A stretch of 64,000 nt of DNA, taken from positions 1 through 64,000 of the forward strand of contig CAYMRB010000002.1 of assembly GCA_964392615.1 (NCBI GenBank), read 5' to 3'. Source of the DNA: CAYMRB01 sp964392615 (lineage in GTDB: Bacteria; Planctomycetota; UBA8108). Numbering within the stretch: position 1 is the stretch's first letter; every line of letters starts with the position of its first letter. Below the pieces are notes generated by a model. It saw nothing but the letters and a program-made list of their open reading frames with translations. It was not told where the DNA came from and did not search any database. This document shows, piece after piece, positions 50,815 through 59,077 of the stretch. The position numbers and the translations under genes are program-made.

Positions 50815-53800
50815 ATGTCACGGAGAAGGCTCGTACTGCTTCTAACAGTGTGCGCTTCGTGCGCGTGGGCGACGACGGCTTCGGCTCTCGACGGCATGAA
50901 GGACTCGACGCAGTTTCCCCATGCGCTCGAGTTCGAGACCGACGGTGAGATTCCGTCAGTCGAGGGCGCTGCCGATGGCTGGCAGGAAACCGTGTGGACC
51001 ATCGACGGCGCCTCCGCGCCGAGTCTCAGCGTCGCCGGCGGCGTGATGACGGTCGATACCGTCGGCGTCGGCGGCGGGCACGACCTGCGTCTGCCCGTCG
51101 GCACATCGGCGTGGGCTGCGGAGGTCGGTCCGGATACGTCGTACACGTTCGAGGCGCGATTGAAGGTCACCGCGCAGGGCGGTAGCGATCCGGGCTTCAC
51201 GTTCTGGCTCGGCAACGGTGTCGCGGCCGAGACGGCGGTCGTGCAAGTGCGCACCGACGAGGTCATGTACGGGCGCACGACGCAGGTCCTTCATGAGGGC
51301 GACAACGCGGCGGAGTTCGTCACGGTTCGCATCGCCCACGACGGCGAGACCGGGCTGCACACGATCTACCGCAACGGCGTAGCGATCGGTAGCGACCTCG
51401 GCCCGTCCGATCTCCAGCACGGGAACAACTGGGTCATCCTCGTCGACTTCGGCGGTGCCAACGAGGTGGCGGCCGTCGTCGATTACGTCCGCTGGGACGC
51501 GACGGGCGCGTACGAGCCGGACGACGGTACCCGCGACGCGAGCGAGCTCGCGCACAAGCTGCTCTTCGAGACCGACGGCGAGCTGCCGTCCGTCGAAGGC
51601 GCGGCCGACGGTTGGGGCGAGCGCGCCTGGCATACGCTGGCCGGCGTCTCGGCCTCGGGTCGACCGACGCTCGAGGTCTCGGGCGGCTGGCTGCGGTACG
51701 ACTCGTTCACCGGTGACGGAACGAGCTCGTCCGGTGGCGAGTGGATTCAGAACGGACGGGGCTCCAGTGCGTGGGCGGGCGAGGTCGTCGCTGCCGGGGC
51801 GTCGTACACCCTCGAGGTCAGCATCCGCGTGACGAGCGCGGCTGGCGGCGGCACGATCCTTTGGGTCGGCAACGGATCGAACCTCTTGAACCTCAAGGTG
51901 AGCACCGACGCGCTCGCCGCCGGTGGCGGTTTCGGCGTGGAGGGGCTGGACAACTCGTCGGCTCCGGTGACGCTTCGCCTGGCATACGACGCGTCGGCAG
52001 GAACCTACGACATCTGGCACGACGAGGCGCTCGTCGGCGACGACGTGACCCCGGCGGATGGCAACGACGACCGGATGATCCTGATCGACTGCTGCTCGAG
52101 CCTCGCGTCCGCTGGCGAGATCGACTACGTGCGCTGGACGGCCGCGGGAGCCCTCGATCCGTCGACGGCCTCCTCGACGTTCGCTCACGCGCTGGAGTTC
52201 GAAACCGACGGTGAGCTGCCGCAGTTCGAGGGCGCCGCGGACGGATGGACGATGACCGGCGGCTGGAAGGTCGACGGTGCGCCGCCGAGCCTCGACGTGG
52301 TCGACGGCTTGCTGCAGTTCGATACGTTCACGGTCAACGGCGGCACGGGAGGAGCTCCCGATATCCACATGGAAGGCGGATCGGCGTGGGAGGCCGAGGT
52401 CGTGACGCCCGGAGCGTCGTTCACGCTCGAGGTCGGACTTCGGGTCCTCGATGCGTCGTCGAGCGGTGTCGCGCTGTTTCTCGGCAGCGGCAGTCGACGT
52501 CTGATCCTCAACGTCTCTCCGAGCGCCGTGCTCACCAACTCGGGCGAGGGCACGCTGCACGAGGGGGACAACGCGTCGGAGCTCGTGGCGATTCGCGTCG
52601 GCTTCGACAGCGCGACGGCGCGGCACTACGTGTGGCGCAACGGCATCCTGATTGGCGACGGTCTCGAGGCCCAGGCGCATGGTGACGCGCGCTGCATCCT
52701 GCTCGACACGTCGAGCGGCTTCGCGATCCGCGGCGAGCTCGACTATGTGTGCTGGGAGGCGGGGCTGTACCCGCCGCCGGACTCCGGTGAGGACAATGAG
52801 GCCCCAGCCCCGCCGACCGGTCTCGTCGCCGAAGCGGGCGTCTCGACCGTGAGTCTCGACTGGGACTCGAACTCGGAAGACGACGTCGCCGGCTACAACG
52901 TCTATCGCTCCGAGACGAGCGGCGGTCCCCACGCTCTCCTCGCCGACGGCGTCGGGCAGAGCGCGTTCGTCGACGACACGGTGGCGAACGGAACGGAATA
53001 CTTCTACGTCGTGACCGCCGTCGACGCTTCCGAGAACGAGTCGGACGCGTCGGACGAGGCGAGCGCGACGCCGGGCTTCGGCGGGGAAGCTGAGGCGGAC
53101 GCGTTCGGTCACTGTCTGCACTTCGAGGTCGACGGCGAGCTGCCGAACGTCGAGGGAGTCGCGGACGGCGTGATGCTCGACGCGAGCTGGAACGCGACGC
53201 CGGATGTGCCGCCGACGATGACGGTCTCCGACGGACTGGTGCACTTCGAGTCCGCCCTGCCCGGTCAGCACGCGATCACGATGACGGCCGGCTCCGCGTG
53301 GAACACCGAGGTCGGCGCCAGCGGCACGTACACGATCGAGGCGAGCCTGAGCGTGACGTCCGCTACGCAGGGTTTCGTGTTCTGGGTCGAGGGCGGTGGA
53401 CGTCGATTGATCCTGCGCGTCGACACGAACGGCATCTTCACGTGGGACGGCGCGCAGCTCCACGAGGGCGACAACGCGTCGCGACTGGTGCTCGTCCGCG
53501 TCGGATACGAGCCGATCGGCGGCCTCTACTACGTGTGGCGCAACGGCATCCTGATCGGCGACGGCGTCGCGCCCAGCGCGTCGACCGGCGACGCCCGCGT
53601 CTTCCTGATCGATTGCTGCTCGAGCACTCAGGCGACCGGCGCGATGGACTATCTCTGCTGGGACGCGACCGGCATCTATCCGCCGGCGTCGATCGTCGAC
53701 GAGGTGCCGCCCGCGGCGCCGACGGGCCTCGCGGCCACGGGCGGGATCGGCGCGGTGATGCTCGACTGGGACTCCAACGCCGAGGACGACCTCGCGAGCT

Positions 53801-55473
53801 ACAACGCATACCGCTCCGAGTCGCCCGGCGGCCCGTACGAGCTCATCGCCGAAGGCGTCGGCTCGAGCGACTATGTCGATACGACGGCCATCAACGGCAC
53901 GACGTACCATTACGTCGTCACTGCCGTCGACGGTTCGGACAACGAGTCCGACGCATCGGACGAGGCGAGCGCGGCGCCGAGCGCGCCCGACGAGCTCGGC
54001 GCCTCGACCTTCGCGCACTGCCTGCTGTTCGAGACCAACGGCGAGCTGCCGTCGGTCGAGGGCGCCGGCGATGGGTGGGCAGAGGACGCGTCGTGGAACC
54101 AGAACGATCCGGATCCGCCGACGCTCGCCGTCTTCGGCGGTCGGCTGATCTTCGACTCCGCGCTCGCGGGGCAGCACGCAATCACGATGTGGGAAGGCTC
54201 GGCATGGGAAGCGGAGATCGACGCGAGCGTGTCGTACACCATGGAGCTCGACGTCAAGGTGAACGCGAGCGCCGGCGACGCTTCGGGCGTGACCGTGTGG
54301 CTCGCCAACGGCAGCACGCGATTGATCCTGCGCGTCGACACGAACGGTGTCTACACGTGGGCGGGCGATGAGCTCGACGCGAGCGACAACTCGGCCGAGT
54401 TCGCGACGATCCGCGTCGGCTACGATGCGCTCGGCGGTCTGTACTACGTGTGGCGCAACGGCGTGCTGATCGGGGATGGCGTGCCGCCCAGCGGCAGTAC
54501 TGCGCGCACGGCCGTGTTCCTGATCGACTGCTGCACGTCGGTGCAGGTCACCGGCGAGTTCGACTCGGTGTGCTGGACGGCCGACGGCATCTACGGGCCG
54601 GACCTCACGGCGCCGGATGCGCCGACCGGTCTCGGTGCCACTGGCGGTGAAGGCGAGGTTGCGCTCGACTGGGACGACAACGCCGACGCGGACCTCGCGG
54701 CCTACGATGTGCTGCGATCCGAGATGGCCGGTGGGCCGTACGACGTGATCGCAAGCGATGTCGCGACGAGCTCGTACGTCGATACGGACGTCGTCAACGG
54801 CACGACGTACCACTACGTCGTCGTCGCCGTCGACACGAGCGGCAATCTCTCCGGCGCTTCGAACGAGGCGTCGGCGACTCCGGAGGACGTCACCGCGCCG
54901 AGCGCGCCTACGGGGCTCATGGCGGTCGGCGGTGACGCGGAGGTCATTCTCGACTGGGACGACAACGCCGAGGCTGACCTCGCGAGCTACAGCGTGCTGC
55001 GCTCGGAGACGACCGGCGGGCCGTACACCGAGGTCGCGAGCGGCCTCGCGACGAGCGATTGGGTCGATACCGCCGTCGTGAACGGTACGACGTACTACTA
55101 CGTGGTGACGGCTACAGACACGGCGGACAACGAGTCCGACGAGTCGGTCGAAGCCGAAGCGACGCCGCTCGAGCCTGGCGGCCTCCAGCTGCCCGGCGAC
55201 TGCAACCAGGACGGCGAGGTCGATGTGTCGGACGCTCTCTGCCTGTTCGGCTTCCTGTTCACCGGCGTGACTCCGGAGCTGCCCTGCGGCGATGGCTCGA
55301 TTGACGATCCTGCGAACCTCACTCTGTTGAACTACAACGCTGGCACGGACCAGCAGCTCGACATCTCCGACGGCATCGCCGCGCTGGGCTACCTGTTCCT
55401 CGGCGGCCCGCCGCACGCCCTCGGTGAGGAGTGCATCCGCATCGTCGACTGTGCGGACGTCTGTACCCCTTGA
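50815..55473 (+). CDS. giant secreted modular protein: five LamG-like modules, four fibronectin III domains, dockerin-like tail
   Basis: 1552 residues from ATG 50815, preceded by GAGG at nine bases; ATG 50806 is the alternative. Signal peptide at about 3-24. The order is module 1, 2, 3, FnIII, module 4, FnIII, module 5, FnIII, FnIII, tail. Each ~190-residue module starts FAHxLxFETDGELPSVEGAADGW, contains TLEVxLRV, an R-x-I-L-R-V strand and YYVWRNGVLIGDG, and ends VFLIDCCSS...GELDYVCWDATG, a concanavalin-like fold. FnIII domains share APTGLxA, LDWDxNAEDDLASYxxxRSE and YHYVVTAVD. The tail carries GDCNQDGEVDVSDALCLFGFLF and a second EF-hand-like repeat. No enzyme motif is present, so binding, adhesion or scaffolding is likely. 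Near-identical DNA between modules points to recent duplication. Confidence 0.78.
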   Translation: MSRRRLVLLLTVCASCAWATTASALDGMKDSTQFPHALEFETDGEIPSVEGAADGWQETVWTIDGASAPSLSVAGGVMTVDTVGVGGGHDLRLPVGTSAWAAEVGPDTSYTFEARLKVTAQGGSDPGFTFWLGNGVAAETAVVQVRTDEVMYGRTTQVLHEGDNAAEFVTVRIAHDGETGLHTIYRNGVAIGSDLGPSDLQHGNNWVILVDFGGANEVAAVVDYVRWDATGAYEPDDGTRDASELAHKLLFETDGELPSVEGAADGWGERAWHTLAGVSASGRPTLEVSGGWLRYDSFTGDGTSSSGGEWIQNGRGSSAWAGEVVAAGASYTLEVSIRVTSAAGGGTILWVGNGSNLLNLKVSTDALAAGGGFGVEGLDNSSAPVTLRLAYDASAGTYDIWHDEALVGDDVTPADGNDDRMILIDCCSSLASAGEIDYVRWTAAGALDPSTASSTFAHALEFETDGELPQFEGAADGWTMTGGWKVDGAPPSLDVVDGLLQFDTFTVNGGTGGAPDIHMEGGSAWEAEVVTPGASFTLEVGLRVLDASSSGVALFLGSGSRRLILNVSPSAVLTNSGEGTLHEGDNASELVAIRVGFDSATARHYVWRNGILIGDGLEAQAHGDARCILLDTSSGFAIRGELDYVCWEAGLYPPPDSGEDNEAPAPPTGLVAEAGVSTVSLDWDSNSEDDVAGYNVYRSETSGGPHALLADGVGQSAFVDDTVANGTEYFYVVTAVDASENESDASDEASATPGFGGEAEADAFGHCLHFEVDGELPNVEGVADGVMLDASWNATPDVPPTMTVSDGLVHFESALPGQHAITMTAGSAWNTEVGASGTYTIEASLSVTSATQGFVFWVEGGGRRLILRVDTNGIFTWDGAQLHEGDNASRLVLVRVGYEPIGGLYYVWRNGILIGDGVAPSASTGDARVFLIDCCSSTQATGAMDYLCWDATGIYPPASIVDEVPPAAPTGLAATGGIGAVMLDWDSNAEDDLASYNAYRSESPGGPYELIAEGVGSSDYVDTTAINGTTYHYVVTAVDGSDNESDASDEASAAPSAPDELGASTFAHCLLFETNGELPSVEGAGDGWAEDASWNQNDPDPPTLAVFGGRLIFDSALAGQHAITMWEGSAWEAEIDASVSYTMELDVKVNASAGDASGVTVWLANGSTRLILRVDTNGVYTWAGDELDASDNSAEFATIRVGYDALGGLYYVWRNGVLIGDGVPPSGSTARTAVFLIDCCTSVQVTGEFDSVCWTADGIYGPDLTAPDAPTGLGATGGEGEVALDWDDNADADLAAYDVLRSEMAGGPYDVIASDVATSSYVDTDVVNGTTYHYVVVAVDTSGNLSGASNEASATPEDVTAPSAPTGLMAVGGDAEVILDWDDNAEADLASYSVLRSETTGGPYTEVASGLATSDWVDTAVVNGTTYYYVVTATDTADNESDESVEAEATPLEPGGLQLPGDCNQDGEVDVSDALCLFGFLFTGVTPELPCGDGSIDDPANLTLLNYNAGTDQQLDISDGIAALGYLFLGGPPHALGEECIRIVDCADVCTP

Positions 55474-55487
55474 CGAACGAGGAGAAC

Positions 55488-55523
55488 GAGCCGCGGCGCC
55501 TTCTTCCAGCGGGCGCCCGGCTC
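55488..55523. terminator. strong intergenic hairpin between two modular-protein genes
   Basis: GAGCCG-C-GGCGCC (55488-55500) pairs with GGCGCC-CGGCTC (55512-55523): a 12-bp stem with one bulged base and an 11-base loop. It starts 15 bases after the upstream stop and ends 36 bases before the next ATG. There is no U-tract, so it is not a textbook intrinsic terminator; it may instead attenuate transcription or protect the mRNA end. Confidence 0.45.
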
Positions 55524-55558
55524 GCAATCCCTTCCGAATGATCCCGAAAGGAAACGAC

Positions 55559-58500
55559 ATGTCGATCCCACGACGACTCCTGGCGGTATCGATCGGCTTC
55601 GTGCTGACGATGCCGTGCTATGCGGGCTTCGAGCGGGCCGAGTCGATCGACTTCGAGCACTTTCTCGAGTTCGAAGACGATGGCGTCTTGCCGTCGGCCG
55701 AGGGCCTCGCGGATGGTTGGCTCGAGGATGCGGTCTGGAACATCGACGGCGACACGCCTCCGATGCTGAGCGTCGCTGACGGTTTGCTACGCTTCCAGTC
55801 CGTCCCGGCGGGCCAGCAGTCCATCACCATGTGGGGCGGCTCGGCGTGGGAGACGGAGGTGACTCCGGAGACGTCGTACACGATGGAGGTACGCGTCCGC
55901 GTGCTCGCGGCTGGCGGCGCGCAGCCGGGCGTGGTTCTGTGGCTCGCGAACGGTCAGAGACGATTGATTCTCCGCGTCGGCGTCGACGGGCTCTTCACGT
56001 GGGGGGGCGAGCAGCTCGACGCAGGCGACAACTCGACCGACTTCGTCACGATTCGCGTCGCCTATCATGCTGCCAGCGCCACGTATTGGGTTTGGCGTAA
56101 CGACGTCCTGGTTGGCAATCGCGTGCCGGACAGCGGCGCAGCCGCCCAGGGGCGGACGGCGGTCTTTCTGATCGACTGCTGCACGTCGGTCGAGGTCGAA
56201 GGCGAGCTCGACTGGGTGCGCTGGGACGCGACCGAGGCCTTCGCGCCTCCCGCCGATCCGGACGACGAAACCGCACCTCCGGCGCCGACGGGCCTCGCCG
56301 CGGTCGGCGAGGACGGTCGCGTGCTGCTCGACTGGGACGACAACACCGACGACGAGTTCGTGTGTTATGCCCTCTACCGTTCCGAAGACGCGGGCGGCCC
56401 GTTCGACCTCGTCGACGACGCTCTCTTCACGAGCGAGGCGATCGACACGGATGTCGCGAATGGCACGACGTACCACTACGTCGTCCGCGCGGTCGACGCG
56501 AACGACAACGAGTCGGACGAGTCGAACGAGGCGAACGCGACGCCGTCGTCGGGCGTCGACGTGACGGCTCCGGAGATGCCGGTCGGCCTCATCGCGACGT
56601 CGCGCGGCGGCGCGATCTTCCTCGACTGGAACGACAACCTCGAGGGCGACCTCGCCGGCTACATCGTCAGTCGCTCGGAGGTCGCCGGCGGCCCGTACGC
56701 CGTCCTCGCGGACGACGTGACGATCAGCGAGTTCGAGGATGACGCCGTCGCGGCGCAGACGCGTTACTACTACATCGTCGCGGCGTACGACGATGCGGAC
56801 AATGCGTCCGACCCGACGCCGGAGGTCAGCTCCATCGTCACGATCGGTATCGACGACGAGATCGAGAAGGAGGCGGAGGACTTCCCGCACAAGCTGCTCT
56901 TCGACGTCGACGGGCTTCTGCCGACCGAGGAGGGAGCCGATGACGGCTGGACGATGGAGGCGTTCAACATCGGCGAGGGTGCGGCGCCGCCGAGCGTCGA
57001 CGTGGTCGACGGACACCTCGCCTTCGAGACGGTTCTCGCCGGCCAATGGTCGCTGACGAACAACGGCGGCGCGTGGACGGCGGAGATCGACCCCACCGTG
57101 TCGTACACGTTCGAGGTCGCCATTCGGGTCACCGCTGCCAGCGGCGGAGTCCCGGGCGCGGTGATGTGGCTCGCCAACGGTCAGGAGCGTCTGGTCCTCG
57201 TCATCGGCACGGACAGCGTTTCGACGTGGTCCGGCACCCAACTTCACGAAGGGGACAACTCCACGGAGTTCGTGTCGTTTCGCATCGCGTACGATGCCGC
57301 GAGCGGGCTGTACTTCGTCTGGCGGGACGGAGCCCTGATCGGCACGGAGATCCCCGCCGACGCCGCGGACGGTCGCACGGCCCTCTTCCTGCTCGACTGC
57401 TGTTCGACCGTGCAAGCGGCCGGCGAGGTCGACTACGTGTGCTGGGACGCCTCGGGTGCGTACTGGCCGCCGGTCGACGAAGGCGACGTGACAGCTCCCG
57501 ACGCACCGACGGGTCTCGCCGCGGTGGCCGAGGAGTCGCGCGTCACGTTGAGCTGGGAGGAGAATTCGGAGCCGGATCTCGGCTCGTACCAGGTGGGACG
57601 CAGCGAGGACTCCGGCGGCCCGTACGAGATCATCGCCGAGACGGGAGCGACGTCGTACGACGACGAGGCCGTCGTCAACGGGACGACGTACTTCTATGTC
57701 GTCTACGCCGTCGACGTGAACCGCAACGTTTCGGATCCGTCCGACGAGGTCGAGGCCACGCCGGAGGAAGGTGTCGACCTCACGGCGCCGGCGGCACCGA
57801 CGGGCCTGCGCGCCGTGGTGACGCAGTTTGCCGAGGTCGCGCTGAGCTGGAATCTCGGCCCGGAGTTCGACCTCGACACGTACAACGTGTACCGATCCGA
57901 AACGGCCGGTGGGCCGTACGATATCATCGCCGAGGCGCTTTCGTTCTTCGAGGCCTCGTACACCGACGATGCCGTCGACCTGGGGACCACGTACTACTAC
58001 GTCGTCACGGCGGTCGATGTGTCAGGCAACGAGTCCGAGTACTCGGCAGAAGAGAGCGCCACACCGGAGGAGTTCGAGGGCTTCCCGGAGCGCGACGCGA
58101 TGACCTTTGCGCACAAGCTCCTCTTCGAGGACGACGGCGTGCTACCGTCGGTCGAAGGAGCGGACGACGGCTGGGCCGAGGACGCCGCGTGGAACATCGG
58201 CGGTGACGTGGCCCCGTCGCTCGACGTGGTCGACGGGCTGCTGCAGTTCGAGTCGGTCCTGCCCGGACAGCAGTCGATCAAGCTGGAGGCCGGTTCGGCC
58301 TGGGCGGCCGAGGTCGATCCGGAGACGTCGTACACGTTCGAGGTGGGCCTGCGCATGATTGCGACGGATGCTCCGAATCCGGGCGCCTCCCTGTGGTTCG
58401 CCAACGGCGGGACACGGTTGATTCTGCGCGTTGATCTGAACGGTCTGTACACGTGGTCCGGTCAGCAGCTCAGTGACGAGGACAACACGGCGGACTTCGT

Positions 58501-59014
58501 GGCCCTCCGCGTCGCGTACGACGCCGCCCGCGGCGTGTACTTCGTCTGGCGCAACGAGGTCCTGGTCGGCGACGCGTTGCCCGAGGATGCCGCGGCAGCG
58601 GGTGGCCGGACGGCGGTCTTCCTGATCGACTGCTGCACGAGCGTCCAGGCGCAAGGCGAGTTCGACTACGTGTGCTGGGACGCGACCGGCGCCTACGCCC
58701 CCGGTGACGGCGGCGAGGAGCGGCCGCAGTTCCGTCGCGGCGATGCCGACGCGAGCGGTCTCCTTCAGCTCAACGATGCGATCTTCGTGTTCAACTTCCT
58801 GTTCCTCGGCGGCCCGGACACGACGTGTCAGGAGGCCGCCGACGCGGACAATAACAACCGGGTCGAGCTGACCGACGGTATCCGCGTGCTGAACTTCCTG
58901 TTCACCGGCGGACCGCCGCCTGTCGATCCCGGCCCGACCGACTGCGGCACCGATTCCGACGCGCCGGGCTCGCCGGGTGATCTCGGCTGCGTCGAGTACG
59001 AAGCCTGTCCCTGA
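55559..59014 (+). CDS. giant secreted modular protein: three LamG-like modules, four fibronectin III domains, dockerin-like tail
   Basis: 1151 residues from ATG 55559 with AAAGGAAA upstream. Signal peptide to about residue 22. Order: LamG-like module, FnIII, FnIII, module, FnIII, FnIII, module, dockerin-like tail. Modules open FEHFLEFEDDGVLPS, FPHKLLFDVDGLLPT and FAHKLLFEDDGVLPS and close with VFLIDCCTS...WDATGAY. FnIII domains show TAPDAPTGLAAV and YYYVVTAVD. The tail reads RRGDADASGLLQLNDAIFVFNFLF then ADADNNNRVELTDGIRVLNFLF, two degenerate EF-hand loops with conserved hydrophobic helices. It is clearly paralogous to the upstream gene, and module sequences suggest exchange between the two. 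Probably an extracellular binding or surface protein; no catalytic residues are visible. Confidence 0.78.
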   Translation: MSIPRRLLAVSIGFVLTMPCYAGFERAESIDFEHFLEFEDDGVLPSAEGLADGWLEDAVWNIDGDTPPMLSVADGLLRFQSVPAGQQSITMWGGSAWETEVTPETSYTMEVRVRVLAAGGAQPGVVLWLANGQRRLILRVGVDGLFTWGGEQLDAGDNSTDFVTIRVAYHAASATYWVWRNDVLVGNRVPDSGAAAQGRTAVFLIDCCTSVEVEGELDWVRWDATEAFAPPADPDDETAPPAPTGLAAVGEDGRVLLDWDDNTDDEFVCYALYRSEDAGGPFDLVDDALFTSEAIDTDVANGTTYHYVVRAVDANDNESDESNEANATPSSGVDVTAPEMPVGLIATSRGGAIFLDWNDNLEGDLAGYIVSRSEVAGGPYAVLADDVTISEFEDDAVAAQTRYYYIVAAYDDADNASDPTPEVSSIVTIGIDDEIEKEAEDFPHKLLFDVDGLLPTEEGADDGWTMEAFNIGEGAAPPSVDVVDGHLAFETVLAGQWSLTNNGGAWTAEIDPTVSYTFEVAIRVTAASGGVPGAVMWLANGQERLVLVIGTDSVSTWSGTQLHEGDNSTEFVSFRIAYDAASGLYFVWRDGALIGTEIPADAADGRTALFLLDCCSTVQAAGEVDYVCWDASGAYWPPVDEGDVTAPDAPTGLAAVAEESRVTLSWEENSEPDLGSYQVGRSEDSGGPYEIIAETGATSYDDEAVVNGTTYFYVVYAVDVNRNVSDPSDEVEATPEEGVDLTAPAAPTGLRAVVTQFAEVALSWNLGPEFDLDTYNVYRSETAGGPYDIIAEALSFFEASYTDDAVDLGTTYYYVVTAVDVSGNESEYSAEESATPEEFEGFPERDAMTFAHKLLFEDDGVLPSVEGADDGWAEDAAWNIGGDVAPSLDVVDGLLQFESVLPGQQSIKLEAGSAWAAEVDPETSYTFEVGLRMIATDAPNPGASLWFANGGTRLILRVDLNGLYTWSGQQLSDEDNTADFVALRVAYDAARGVYFVWRNEVLVGDALPEDAAAAGGRTAVFLIDCCTSVQAQGEFDYVCWDATGAYAPGDGGEERPQFRRGDADASGLLQLNDAIFVFNFLFLGGPDTTCQEAADADNNNRVELTDGIRVLNFLFTGGPPPVDPGPTDCGTDSDAPGSPGDLGCVEYEACP

Positions 59015-59077
59015 TTCGGCCGCCGTTGCAGAGCGATCGCGATGGCCGTGATCGATCCTACGAGAATCGATAGCGAC

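Noticed and set aside
50956..55560. A 1534-codon open frame antisense to the giant modular gene
   Set aside because: It is a mirror of GC-rich repeated codons on the plus strand: Arg/Val/Asp/His-rich, no signal or domain, and it repeats with the period of the sense modules.
50815..59014. Tandem DNA repeats as a possible CRISPR or satellite
   Set aside because: The repeats keep one reading frame, are hundreds of bases long and correspond to protein modules; there are no short repeat-spacer units.
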